DNA of 64,000 nt from Cellvibrionaceae bacterium (lineage in GTDB: Bacteria > Pseudomonadota > Gammaproteobacteria > Pseudomonadales > Cellvibrionaceae). Every line of letters begins with the position of its first letter. Position 1 is the first letter of the stretch. This document shows, piece after piece, positions 48,116 through 56,604 of the stretch. Location of the stretch: assembly GCA_021151825.1 (NCBI GenBank), contig JAGKWQ010000009.1:330857-394856 (forward strand), given 5' to 3'. Position numbers and translations under genes: made by a program. The notes under the pieces were generated by a model that was not told where the DNA came from, made no database searches, and worked only from the letters and a program-made list of their open reading frames with translations.

Positions 48116-48625
48116 ATGATTTTTAGAAAATTGTTTGGTGTTGGGGCAATGCTTTATGGTGTTGTTACCATTCTCATTGCTAACTCCGACTTTCTGTGGA
48201 GCAAAAATTTACAGTTGTTTCCTGCTGGAGTTTTAGGGATTTTAGCAGCAGGGTATTTATATGGAGGTATTATGATATTTAGGGAAAAAAATAACATATC
48301 AATTGATACTGCAAAAAAATATGAAATATATTGTTACATTACATCAATAATTTATATTGTGTTGCCGTTGCTATCTTCTAATGATGTATTGAATAGCTAT
48401 TATTCCCGCTTAATTTTCTTTGTATACGAAAATGGCTTTATATTCGGAATGCCACTTATATCTCTAGCTGCAGCCATCGCTCTATATCGAAAAAGAAAAG
48501 AAAGTAAAATTCCAGCCAAGTATTACAAAAGACTTTTTTCGGTATGTATCCTGCTGGTTATGTATTCAATTTTTTTTGTACTGGCATCTATAATACATAA
48601 GCTTGGAGCCCTCGCAGGGGGGTAG
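48116..48625 (+). CDS. Polytopic membrane protein of integron cassette 5
   Basis: 169 residues from ATG 48116, six bases after attC site 4; a GTG at 48101 would start inside the site. About five hydrophobic stretches are visible (GVGAMLYGVVTILIAN; LFPAGVLGILAAGYLYGGIMIF; CYITSIIYIVLPLL; LIFFVYENGFIFGMPLISLAAAIALY; VCILLVMYSIFFVLASII) with Lys-rich loops. No family recognised. Confidence 0.75.
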   Translation: MIFRKLFGVGAMLYGVVTILIANSDFLWSKNLQLFPAGVLGILAAGYLYGGIMIFREKNNISIDTAKKYEIYCYITSIIYIVLPLLSSNDVLNSYYSRLIFFVYENGFIFGMPLISLAAAIALYRKRKESKIPAKYYKRLFSVCILLVMYSIFFVLASIIHKLGALAGG

Positions 48626-48633
48626 TAAATATT

Positions 48634-48764
48634 CATTGCAAGTCGTTACTGCTCGCACGCTTCACCTGAGGGGGCGTTTTTAAATCGGAGTTTTTGTGGT
48701 TTTTCTGCGCAAAAGTATTCCATAACGCTCAACTTAAAAATTACCGTTTATCACGTTGTTAACC
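48634..48764 (+). repeat. attC site 5 (degenerate)
   Basis: Ends in GTTAACC (48758-48764) and carries the shared block TTTTTCTGCGCAAAAGTATT. The left box (ATTGCAAG) and the inner arms are poorly matched, so it may be inactive or a hybrid. Confidence 0.65.
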
Positions 48765-48819
48765 GCTGCGAGGTGCTCATCGACAAGCCAGCGGAGCGCC
48801 CAACTCGGAGTAAACTCGC

Positions 48820-49377
48820 ATGGGACTTCTAACGTTCAGCCTTAACCTTACCCTGGACGGCTGCGTCGATCACCAAGAGGGAATTGCTGACGACGAGACA
48901 CACGCTTTCTTCACCCGACTTATGGATGAGAGCGGGGCGATGTTGTGGGGCCGTGTCACCTACGAGATGATGGAGAGTTACTGGCCGGTGGTTGCCCGTG
49001 GCGGCGAAGCTCCGCTGGCGATGCGCGAGTGGGCAGTCAAACTGGAGGCCAAACCGAAGTACGTGGTGTCGTCGACGCGAACAGACTTCCTGTGGATCAA
49101 CAGTCATCACATTGCCGGTGACTTACGCACGAGCGTGCAGAAACTCAAGGATGTTACTCCTGCCGGCGTACTCCTTGGTAGCGGCAAACTTGCGACCGAG
49201 CTGGACCGGCTGGATCTGATTGATGAGTACAAATTCCTCGTCCACCCCAGGATCGCCGGTCACGGCCCAACCCTATACGAGAGCGGGCTGCCCAGTGCAC
49301 GACGGTTGGAGCTGGTCTCGTCGACGCCGTTCCGCAATGGCGCAGTCGCTATGCACTATCGGCGCGTACGCGACTAA
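48820..49377 (+). CDS. Dihydrofolate reductase-like (RibD C-terminal domain) protein of integron cassette 6
   Basis: 185 residues from ATG 48820, with GGAG nine bases upstream. RibD_C/YyaP-type fold: start LLTFSLNLTLDGCVD, then MLWGRVTYEMMESYWP, VVSSTR, GVLLGSGKLATELDRLDLIDEYKFLVHPRIAGHGPTL. The family are NADPH-dependent reductases related to the RibD reductase domain; it is not a DfrA/DfrB trimethoprim-resistance enzyme by sequence. It is clearly richer in G+C than the other cassettes, pointing to a different donor. It may have its own promoter, since it starts 55 bases after attC site 5. Confidence 0.85.
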   Translation: MGLLTFSLNLTLDGCVDHQEGIADDETHAFFTRLMDESGAMLWGRVTYEMMESYWPVVARGGEAPLAMREWAVKLEAKPKYVVSSTRTDFLWINSHHIAGDLRTSVQKLKDVTPAGVLLGSGKLATELDRLDLIDEYKFLVHPRIAGHGPTLYESGLPSARRLELVSSTPFRNGAVAMHYRRVRD

Positions 49378-49409
49378 CAACAGTATGAGTGGCTAAATTT
49401 GCGTTATGC
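49372..49409 (+). repeat. Possible attC remnant after cassette 6
   Basis: GACTAAC overlaps the stop of the reductase gene and GCGTTATGC follows 25 bases later, the two outer boxes of an attC site with almost no hairpin between. It is much shorter than known sites, so it may be a deletion remnant or chance. Confidence 0.35.
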
Positions 49410-49593
49410 CAAACGGAGTGATGTGCCATAAAATTTACTATGAATTAAAGTTGGGTAGAAATTATTTTCGAATGAAAAAACAGGAAAGAAATACGAGGTA
49501 TTGTTGACAGCGAATTGTTATTCGATTGCTATGGAACAGAGGAAAAAATAGAGTTCGCCGATATAAAAACGAACTCCACTAGTTGAAATAAAT

Positions 49594-50526
49594 CTACGGT
49601 TTAAGGAATTTATTAACATCAAGCCAATGCATAAACGCATCAAACCATTTGTTACTGGTGCGATCCGGGTTGCCTAAACCAAAACCGTGCCCACCATTTT
49701 GGTATAGATGAAACTCCACGGGAATCTTCGCGTCATACCAGGATTTTATTAAGCCGGTTTCGCCATGAAACAGGAAATCATCAACCGCGATAGCAACAAA
49801 CATTGGTGGAGCATTCTTTGGTACTTCTACGGCATCCATTCCGCCGTATATCGGTGCAATAAAAGCCAGGCTTACTTTTTTTGATTGCAGTGTGGTTGCC
49901 ATGGTTAAGCCGGCGCCGGCAGAAAAACCCATCATGCCGATCCTTTTCATATCAACATTCCATTCTTTTGCACGGCTTTTGATTAAAGCATAGGCCGCTT
50001 CTACGTCCTCCAGCTGATCATCAAGGTTTCCCCGTGGCCTTTTCGAAGATGTTTTGTTATCGCCAGAACTTTTTGCTGCCTCCGCAAAGCGTTGATTCAT
50101 TTGTGTTTCAAATGCTTCCAATGTTCCCGCTGTAGGTTGCAGCCGATATTTCAATACAAACGCATTGATGCCACGCGCAGCAAGTGCCTGTGCAACTTCC
50201 CAGCCTTCATTATCCATGGAAAGCCACATGAATCCACCGCCGGGCGCCACGATTACACTGGTACCGGTTGCTTTTTTGGGGTCGGCAAGGAATGGCGTTA
50301 GCGTTGCCTTCGAAATATTTCTCGCCATGGGATCTCCCCATTGGCGGAACCAGGATTCTTGTTCCGGCTGGTTATCCACACCGCCGGTATTCAATGGTAT
50401 GGCCCCGGGCTCTTGCGGTGCATCTATCGGATACATTTTTCCGTCCTGGGCAAAAGCCGTTGTGCTGACTAACCAAATCAACACTGATGCAATGAGTTTT
50501 GAAAAAATAGTCGATTGCCAATGCAT
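49594..50526 (-). CDS. Secreted alpha/beta hydrolase (carbohydrate esterase-like)
   Basis: 310 residues from the ATG at 50526-50524, preceded by TAGGAGA; a longer frame to 50724 lacks a site and would bury the signal peptide. Signal peptide FSKLIASVLIWLVSTTAFA. Hydrolase core: VIVAPGGGFMWLSMDNEGW (oxyanion hole), nucleophile GFSAGAG, and His in NGGHGFGLG. It resembles BD-FAE/acetyl-xylan-esterase-like hydrolases found beside xylanases. Likely removes acyl groups from hemicellulose oligomers in the periplasm or outside. Substrate not proved. Confidence 0.85.
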   Translation of the reverse strand: MHWQSTIFSKLIASVLIWLVSTTAFAQDGKMYPIDAPQEPGAIPLNTGGVDNQPEQESWFRQWGDPMARNISKATLTPFLADPKKATGTSVIVAPGGGFMWLSMDNEGWEVAQALAARGINAFVLKYRLQPTAGTLEAFETQMNQRFAEAAKSSGDNKTSSKRPRGNLDDQLEDVEAAYALIKSRAKEWNVDMKRIGMMGFSAGAGLTMATTLQSKKVSLAFIAPIYGGMDAVEVPKNAPPMFVAIAVDDFLFHGETGLIKSWYDAKIPVEFHLYQNGGHGFGLGNPDRTSNKWFDAFMHWLDVNKFLKP

Positions 50527-51045
50527 AAAGTTATCTCCTAACGTTAATTTTTTGAGGCAAAGCAATAGCGCCATCATTGATGGTGCCAGGGATAAAGCAT
50601 TTGTTAATACGCTTGCGCAAAACCCGATACTTTTTTGGTTTAATTTCCTGTCGTTTTTTGCACAAAAATGGGAGTGTTTGCTTTTATAGTTATTAAGTTG
50701 AAAATCATCGCCCGATGAATTCACAGGCGATAATGGTTACGATAATCTGGATATATTATATTACAAGTTTGCGGTGAGCGATGGCCAATGAGGTAAAAAG
50801 CTGGTTCCCGTCGGGTAAAGAATATTTAAGTTATGTTGAAACTGCTGACAGGGTGTTTTAACCACGTCTCATTTCAATCCCATTAATTGGTGAGTCCCAT
50901 TATCTCCGCGAAAACGTGACGGAATATTCCCGCTATTTTGCAAAAGTGGGACAAAACCAGAGTTCATTTTTTTGTAAATTTCTTATGTTGTTGCGGTCAG
51001 AAAATATGCCTATAAAACATTCACAATAAACATAAGGAGTCCACC
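50527..51045. promoter_or_regulatory. Divergent intergenic region upstream of esterase and GH16 genes
   Basis: 519 bases without a gene, between divergent starts. TCCCATTA occurs twice as a direct repeat (50878-50885 and 50895-50902), and a related GTGGGAC lies near 50947. Repeats 17 bases apart would suit an AraC-type regulator such as the one encoded downstream. AAGGAGT precedes the GH16 start. Confidence 0.35.
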
Positions 51046-52521
51046 ATGTTTAACAAACGATTCATTTATCTGTTGCTAACAGCAATGTGCATTTCGTTAT
51101 TCGGTTCCGGTTATGCGTTCGCAAAACCATACAAGGGTGCAGAAATTTACAGCGCTGAATCGACAAAGTACGGTCGCTACGTGATGCGCATGCGCATGGC
51201 GGAAGGGAGCGGATTACTCTCTACTTTTTTCACCTACAAAAATGGCTCTGAAGTGTCGGGTGCGGTGTGGGAAGAAATTGATATTGAAGTGTTAGGAAAG
51301 AACGATGCGTATCAAATGCAAAGCAACATCATCGTGGGGGCGCCGCGCCAGACAACAGAAGCTTTGCATACAGCATCGCAATCCCTTGCGGATGATTATC
51401 ATACGTACGTACTGGAATGGACTCCGGATTATGTGGCCTGGTTTATTGATGGCCAGCAGGTTCGGAGAATCAATGGCAGCAATTTTGTCAGCGGTCTCGT
51501 TAATCCCCAGAGTATGCGTTTCAATATTTGGGCATCGACATCGGAATCCTGGGTGGGTGCATTTAATCCTTCCATTTTGCCGGTTTATCAATTCGTAAAT
51601 TACATGGAGTATTACGCTTACAATACCAGCACCAAAAGTTTTACCTTCTCCTGGCGCGATGATTTTAATAATTTCGATACTAATCGCTGGAGTAAAGCGG
51701 ATTGGACTTTTGATGGAAATTACGTAGATTTCGATCCCGCCAACGTCGTTATTCAAAATGGGACGTTAATTCTCGCGCTGACTACTGAAAATGCCAAAGG
51801 CTTTTCCGGTACTGTTCCGGTAGATGGCAATACCAGTAGCCGGGCAAGCAGTAGTGTGATTTCGAGTAGTCGGTCAAGTAGCTCGGTTTTTAGCAGCACA
51901 ACTACCAGCAAAAGTAGCATCGCCAGTTCATCAGTTGCTTCAAGTAATCCAAATACCAACGGTGGGCAATGTAATTGGTACGGTACGCTTTATCCGTTGT
52001 GCGCGAATACCAGTAATGGATGGGGTTATGAAAATAACAGAAGTTGTATTTCGCGTAGTACCTGTGTTGCACAGCCAGCGCCATTTGGCGTTGTAGGCAC
52101 TTCTAGTTCAGGTGCTTCCAGTTCCAGAATTTCCAGTTCAATTCAAAGCTCCATCATTCTGCAATCGTCGAGCAGGAGCTCAATCAGCTCCAGTGTATCT
52201 TCTGTAGCGAGTTCAATTAATTCTGGTGGATTAAATTGCATTGCGAGAGTGGTTAATAATTGGGGCAGCGGATATCAATTGGATGTAATTATTAACAATG
52301 GTGGAACTACAACGGTGAATGGGTGGAATGTGACGCTAAACTTCAGTGAAAATCCGCAGCGTACCGGTGGTTGGAATGCGACTATTAGTGGATCGGGTAA
52401 TGTGGTGACGGCGAGTAATGTAAATTGGAATGGCACTGTCGCACCGGGACAATCAGTCAGTTTTGGTTTACAGGGCAATCACGATGGCTCTTTTGTTGCT
52501 CCAATGTGCAAGATTAATTAA
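51046..52521 (+). CDS. GH16 beta-1,3-1,4-glucanase (circularly permuted) with CBM10 and CBM2
   Basis: 491 residues with signal peptide (LLLTAMCISLFGSGYAFA). GH16 catalytic motif E77-I-D79-I-E81, then YHTYVLEWTPDYVAWFIDGQ and MRFNIWAS. The segment that begins ordinary Bacillus lichenases (F..FN...W.KADW..GGN.V.F...NV.....L.L.LT) here comes at the end of the domain (WRDDFNNFDTNRWSKADW, ~residues 205-255), so the domain is a circular permutant like the Fibrobacter succinogenes enzyme. A Ser-rich linker leads to CBM10 (QCNWYGTLYPLCANTSNGWGY, ~305-345), another polyserine linker, then a C-terminal CBM2 (~395-490). It would cut mixed-linkage glucan while bound to cellulose. Confidence 0.92.
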   Translation: MFNKRFIYLLLTAMCISLFGSGYAFAKPYKGAEIYSAESTKYGRYVMRMRMAEGSGLLSTFFTYKNGSEVSGAVWEEIDIEVLGKNDAYQMQSNIIVGAPRQTTEALHTASQSLADDYHTYVLEWTPDYVAWFIDGQQVRRINGSNFVSGLVNPQSMRFNIWASTSESWVGAFNPSILPVYQFVNYMEYYAYNTSTKSFTFSWRDDFNNFDTNRWSKADWTFDGNYVDFDPANVVIQNGTLILALTTENAKGFSGTVPVDGNTSSRASSSVISSSRSSSSVFSSTTTSKSSIASSSVASSNPNTNGGQCNWYGTLYPLCANTSNGWGYENNRSCISRSTCVAQPAPFGVVGTSSSGASSSRISSSIQSSIILQSSSRSSISSSVSSVASSINSGGLNCIARVVNNWGSGYQLDVIINNGGTTTVNGWNVTLNFSENPQRTGGWNATISGSGNVVTASNVNWNGTVAPGQSVSFGLQGNHDGSFVAPMCKIN

Positions 52522-52531
52522 CGATTAAATA

Positions 52532-52593
52532 ACACCGGCAGTTTAATGATTGTGCGCCACGTATTAACAATGCCATCGTTAAACTGCAGTGGT
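52532..52593. terminator. Inverted repeat between convergent GH16 and AraC-type genes
   Basis: GCAGTTTAATGAT (52538-52550) pairs with ATCGTTAAACTGC (52575-52587), extended by ACACC/GGTGT outside. It lies after the GH16 stop and overlaps the stop of the opposing regulator gene, so it may end both transcripts. There is no strong T-run. Confidence 0.5.
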
Positions 52594-53730
52594 GTAATTC
52601 GTTTTAATTGAGGTAGTAGATAACTTGCGAAATTCCGTTGGCGAGACACCAACTAATCGGCTAAAGAAACGATGAAACGCGGATTTGCTGTTAAAGCCAG
52701 CCTGTGCATAAATTTCATTGATAGGAATGTTGAGCAATTGTGCATCCGACAACAGTCTTTTGGCCTCGTTGATACGATAGAGGTTAATGTATTCGTTAAA
52801 GTTCACGTGAAAGTGCTTGTTAATCAATGCAGAAACTTCGCGATAAGGAACATTGATATGCTCTGCCATACGCTCGATATTCAAACGCGGGTTGAGAAAC
52901 AATTTTTCCACTTCCATGCAGTTAATTATTTTTTCAACAATGCGCTTCTCTGTATTTACTTCAGGAAGTGAATCCCTCAGGTCCAGGTTAATTGATAACT
53001 GTTTATTGATATGCACCAGACTATAGACAAGCAGGGCACTGATCAGCCCTGAAGTTATATAGTTATCCAAAATACCAAATTTATCAGCAAACGGCGCACC
53101 CAGATAGAATCCGAGCACATGAGTTCCCAGCGACCAGCCCCAATTAAATAAGACTCCCCACACCAGAATATCCAGCCATAGCGCGCTGGACGAAAGGTTT
53201 GAAGAATAATTTCTATAGTGCTTGCGATGCTGATGCACTTTATGTGCAGCCATCAGCGCATAAATTAACGGGATTATTTTGACGGAGTGCCATTCATAGA
53301 GAGATAAAGAACGCGTTAATTTATCACTATGTGAATACACCGTTTCCGCACTATGACTGGTCATGGCGAGGGCAAAAAAATAAATAACAATGGGAATTAA
53401 ATGGATAAACTCGATCAGTTCAAACCGGTAATTTGGTGTAGTAATGGCAGAAACGTAGCAGTAGAGCAGGGGACCTTTTAGCAAAAGCGAACCGAACAAA
53501 ATGTAAGGAATAACATAACTATCGACTAACGGATGTATTTTTATAGCGGGTTGCCAAAGCATTAATACAGAGCCTACACCAATGGCAATATCGATTAAAA
53601 AAATAAGCAGGAAATATTTCGCCACCCTGTTTTTACTGGGATAGAAAAATTGAAACATAGCGAGGAATAAACATAAAGCGACTGTGATAAACAGAGCTAC
53701 GTCATGAATATTAAATAAGGATAGTTTCAT
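52579..53730 (-). CDS. 7TM-AraC transcriptional regulator
   Basis: 383 residues. The N-terminal ~245 residues hold about seven hydrophobic helices (VALFITVALCLFLAMFQFF; YFLLIFLIDIAIGVGSVLML; YVIPYILFGSLLLKGPLLYCYV; IHLIPIVIYFFALAM, and further). The C-terminal ~100 residues form an AraC-type double helix-turn-helix (NIERMAEHINVPYREVSALINKHF; INEIYAQAGFNSKSAFHRFFSRLVGVSPTEFRK). Such membrane-bound regulators are frequent in Cellvibrio and Bacteroidetes-like polysaccharide loci and sense an extracytoplasmic ligand. Its position between the GH16 and GH11 genes suggests control of these enzymes. Confidence 0.92.
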   Translation of the reverse strand: MKLSLFNIHDVALFITVALCLFLAMFQFFYPSKNRVAKYFLLIFLIDIAIGVGSVLMLWQPAIKIHPLVDSYVIPYILFGSLLLKGPLLYCYVSAITTPNYRFELIEFIHLIPIVIYFFALAMTSHSAETVYSHSDKLTRSLSLYEWHSVKIIPLIYALMAAHKVHQHRKHYRNYSSNLSSSALWLDILVWGVLFNWGWSLGTHVLGFYLGAPFADKFGILDNYITSGLISALLVYSLVHINKQLSINLDLRDSLPEVNTEKRIVEKIINCMEVEKLFLNPRLNIERMAEHINVPYREVSALINKHFHVNFNEYINLYRINEAKRLLSDAQLLNIPINEIYAQAGFNSKSAFHRFFSRLVGVSPTEFRKLSTTSIKTNYTTAV

Positions 53731-53749
53731 GTCTGGATGCTTTCGATTA

Positions 53750-53780
53750 GAAAGGGCAGATAATCCTTATCTGCCCTTTC
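53750..53780 (-). terminator. 14-bp perfect hairpin between xylanase and regulator genes
   Basis: GAAAGGGCAGATAA, loop TCC, TTATCTGCCCTTTC. It lies after the GH11 stop and just upstream of the AraC-type gene, both read leftwards. No U-run follows on that strand, so it may end the xylanase mRNA, stabilise its 3' end, or attenuate the regulator. Confidence 0.6.
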
Positions 53781-53818
53781 ATTTAAAGCGTATCAACAAT
53801 AGCGTTGATTAAATACGC

Positions 53819-54907
53819 TTAAAGATTGCCAAAACCAATAGCGCCATTGCAATGCAGCCATTCACTTCTGCCATTACCACCACCGCACGCATTATTTTGA
53901 TAAACGCCGGTGTTGTAGGTTTGGTCTTCGGCTTGGCGAATGGAACCGTTCACGCTGATGTAGTCCACTTGCACATCGCGGTTGCCACCATCATTGGTAT
54001 ATTCCACCAGGCTACCGCCCGATAAATTGGTGGTCGCAGTGTAATTGTTGTAGCCAGTGGATAATGTCCAGGTTTGTACTGTCTGGTTGTTTACCTTGAG
54101 CGTAATGCTTTCACCACCAGCAGTTCCGCGCGCGCGCACCACAATGGTTTTGCTTCCGCCAGTTGACGGTGACGAGCTTGAGCTGCCTCCACCTCCATTA
54201 TTGTTGCCACCTTCGCTTACAGTGATGTCGGAACTACCATTACTTTGATAGCCCTCGGTCGCCAATACCATGTAATTGTGATTGCCTAAATTCAGGCCTT
54301 TGCTTCTCCAGAAATTTGCATGGTTGGCAAAGGTGATGGTACCGGAAATATTTCCAAATCCTTTTTTTGGATTTCTCACGCTGAAGTATTGGTAAAAAGT
54401 TTGGTTGCCATCAATGGATGGTTGATTAACGCGTTGGCAACGGCGAACGTTATAGGTCGCACCGTCGCTTTGGAAGCTGCCGTAGTCAGTGCCGCCAGAG
54501 CAGCTGGCCGGGTTGTATGAACCGTAACTTTCAATAACGTAGTATTCAATCAGTGGGCTTCTGGTCCAGCCATAAAGTGCGAGGTAAGAGTTTTGGCTGT
54601 TGCTTACACCGTAGTAGCCTGAATAGCTCACCACTTTTGAACTACTACCGGGATTCCAACCCTTGCCGCCCACCCAGTTATTAGTTCCGTTATTCCATTG
54701 CGATGCATATCGGCCACCGGAATGTAATGTCATCGACGCATTGCCCGAGTCTTTCCAGAACGAATAATAAAATCCGTTATTGGTACCGGTTGAGTTGCTG
54801 GTGAGCGTTTGTGCGTTTACAGCGGAAGTGCTTAATGCTGCTGCACAAATTAATGAAGGAAGAAGACTTTTTTTGATGATGGCTTTGTTGTTAATGAATA
54901 GTTTCAT
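53819..54907 (-). CDS. GH11 endo-1,4-beta-xylanase with CBM60
   Basis: 362 residues from the ATG at 54907, with GGAG eight bases upstream; an in-frame start 33 bases earlier is less likely. Signal peptide SLLPSLICAAALSTSAVNA. GH11 jelly roll ~33-230 with the two catalytic glutamates E126 (YVIESYG) and E218 (LATEGYQSNG), plus the hallmark FYYSFWKDSG and NFWRSKG stretches. A short Gly/Ser linker leads to a C-terminal CBM60-type module (~260-362: TIVVRARGTAGGESITLKVN; VDYISVNG; SEWLHCNGAIGFGNL), a calcium-dependent xylan/galactan binder. It should cut the xylan backbone outside the cell. Confidence 0.95.
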   Translation of the reverse strand: MKLFINNKAIIKKSLLPSLICAAALSTSAVNAQTLTSNSTGTNNGFYYSFWKDSGNASMTLHSGGRYASQWNNGTNNWVGGKGWNPGSSSKVVSYSGYYGVSNSQNSYLALYGWTRSPLIEYYVIESYGSYNPASCSGGTDYGSFQSDGATYNVRRCQRVNQPSIDGNQTFYQYFSVRNPKKGFGNISGTITFANHANFWRSKGLNLGNHNYMVLATEGYQSNGSSDITVSEGGNNNGGGGSSSSSPSTGGSKTIVVRARGTAGGESITLKVNNQTVQTWTLSTGYNNYTATTNLSGGSLVEYTNDGGNRDVQVDYISVNGSIRQAEDQTYNTGVYQNNACGGGNGRSEWLHCNGAIGFGNL

Positions 54908-55365
54908 TATTAGACTCCAGGTTTTTAGCCTTATTACCAATGCTGCCTGTAGAGGAGTAAAGACCGATTAGTAGTGACTCTGCCGGCGATGACAGAGGTA
55001 TTACCGAATTCCAGATAGGGGGTCGTTGTTGTAATTAAATCGATCCGCAATTCCGATATTGGTTGTGTACAGCAAGCCCATCGCAACTAAAAAACACTTA
55101 CCGATTATTATTGTCACTTAAAATATTATCTTACATTTGTGAGCGATAAATAAAATCCATACGGTAGTGCCGGCAGCTTAAATGGCTTGAGATGTTAACA
55201 ATTGGTTTAATTGGCACTGCACAATGAGTGCCTATTATTTAATTCGGTTTTTATAATTTTTATGAAAAAAACATAAAATTAATTTTTAAATAAAATAGGT
55301 TTTTATACTTATTATTTCCGTGAAATAGTTACACCGCATTACATTTTATTTATCTAATGCGTGAA
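54908..55365. promoter_or_regulatory. Upstream region of the GH11 gene
   Basis: About 460 bases of AT-rich sequence without a gene, between the GH11 start and the end of the GntR gene, which reads the same way. It must carry the xylanase promoter. No clear operator repeat or standard promoter pair stood out. Confidence 0.4.
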
Positions 55366-56055
55366 CTATTTGAACAAACTCGGATGATATTTCACTGCCA
55401 TATTGGCGTATTTTTCAAGTGTGCTGGAGAGTTCACAAATGGCCTTGATAGATTTATCCGGGGCGCCGGCCAACAGGCCTTCCAGGATACTGCTGTAAAG
55501 TTTAGCAATAGCAATGTAATCTCCACGTCGCCCTATTGATAACCTCAATGTTCTATCAATATTGAGTTTTTCTTTGAAAATAATTTTATTTAATCGTGGA
55601 AAACCATTTAATCCCGATAGTGCAAGGTAAAAATGATGATCTGCCTTAAAGAAGTCCGCATCCGAAAAAACGGTATCACTTTCAAGGGCCAATAAACTCT
55701 CGCGTAACTGGATTATTGCCTGTTCTTTTTCAATATGCTGTGTCTGCACATCTTTCACTACCGCTATTAATATAGATCTAACGATAAAAATCGAATCTAA
55801 TATATTTCCCAGATCCAGTTTGCAAATAGTGGTACACCGTTGCGGAATGATTTGAACTAATTTGTCCTGTGCTAATAAATTGAATGCTTCACGGACTTTT
55901 GATCTTGGCGTGCCCAGTTCTTTAGCCAAATCCATTTCGGAAAAGTTTTTCCCTGGTGCATATTCCATAGATGCTATTTTGATTTTTATAAAATCGTAAA
56001 TGGATACACTTAACATTTTATTTCCAGGTAGTAATTCGTATGTGCGCCATGACAC
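55366..56055 (-). CDS. GntR-family regulator (FadR/FCD type)
   Basis: Up to 229 residues; the Met at residue 14 (56016) is an alternative start just before the HTH domain. Winged helix-turn-helix at ~14-80 (FSEMDLAKELGTPRSKVREAFNLLAQDKLVQIIPQ), then an all-helical ligand-binding FCD domain with metal-type His residues (FFKADHHFYLAL). FCD regulators often respond to sugar acids or carboxylates. Next to xylan genes it may sense uronate or xylose breakdown products, but this is inference. It may control the GH11 gene downstream on the same strand. Confidence 0.88.
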   Translation of the reverse strand: MSWRTYELLPGNKMLSVSIYDFIKIKIASMEYAPGKNFSEMDLAKELGTPRSKVREAFNLLAQDKLVQIIPQRCTTICKLDLGNILDSIFIVRSILIAVVKDVQTQHIEKEQAIIQLRESLLALESDTVFSDADFFKADHHFYLALSGLNGFPRLNKIIFKEKLNIDRTLRLSIGRRGDYIAIAKLYSSILEGLLAGAPDKSIKAICELSSTLEKYANMAVKYHPSLFK

Positions 56056-56604
56056 TGCAACAAAAATCGTGCAGTACGTTTAAAACATATCCCAACATAC
56101 AGCTGCATATAGCAAATTAAATGGATTTATAGGGGGCAGTTTAAAACCCGGTAAACTCATCTTGTGGTCAAAATTACCATAATTAAAACATACAATATTT
56201 TTATATGGGTTTCAACACAATGAAAAAATAAATATTGAAAATTGATAAACTAGTATGTAAGTAATATCAGTGTGAATTCGATTACATCGTGCTTTATAAA
56301 AATTTAACTTTTATAAAAATGATGAAAAATTATTTCCTTATGGGATTTGGTTTAGTGCAGGCGATAATTTGTAATTTAGGCGTGGTTTTTCGAATTTTTA
56401 CAGTAATACGGAAGCGAACATTTCCAATTGGTTTTTATTAAAATAAAGAAGTTGACGCGAGATGATTTTATTAAGTAATAAATTGAAGTTTATATAAAGA
56501 TGAATGTCGGGAGTATTTTAAAATTTAATACTTACCTTGATAAGTACTTGGTGATTTTAAGTGTGTTCCAGTGCTCAAAAATATGAGCACGGGAAGAGGT
56601 GGAA
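56056..56604. other. Intergenic region between GntR and GH3 genes
   Basis: About 550 bases, very AT-rich, no gene. Two small hairpins near the GH3 end: TACTTA/TAAGTA around 56530-56547 and GTGCTC(8)GAGCAC at 56571-56590, candidates for the GH3 transcript end. The right part should be the GH3 3' region and the left part the GntR promoter. Confidence 0.4.

Larger units (their letters stand above)
45340..49410 (+). mobile_element. Integron cassette array without visible integrase (CALIN-like)
   Basis: Successive short + strand genes, each followed by a 114-135 base imperfect palindrome starting with an RYYYAAC-like box and ending with GTTRRRY (GTTAGGC, GTTATGC, GTTAAGG, GTTATGG, GTTAACC). Four of the sites share a central block TTTTGCTGCGCAAAAGTAT with one or two changes, so they belong to one family, as in sedentary chromosomal integrons. 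No intI-like gene or attI is present in the window, and outer borders are approximate. Cassette content is mostly unknown proteins of varied composition. Confidence 0.85.

Noticed and set aside
46337..48764. CRISPR-like or REP-type repeat array
   Set aside because: Repeats are long, divergent hairpins with attC end boxes, spaced by whole genes rather than short unique spacers.
48820..49377. Trimethoprim-resistance dfr cassette
   Set aside because: Sequence is of the RibD C-terminal/YyaP type and lacks the typical DfrA/DfrB patterns.
50527..50724. N-terminal extension of the esterase at 49594
   Set aside because: It would place the signal peptide ~65 residues inside the protein; ATG 50526 has TAGGAGA upstream.
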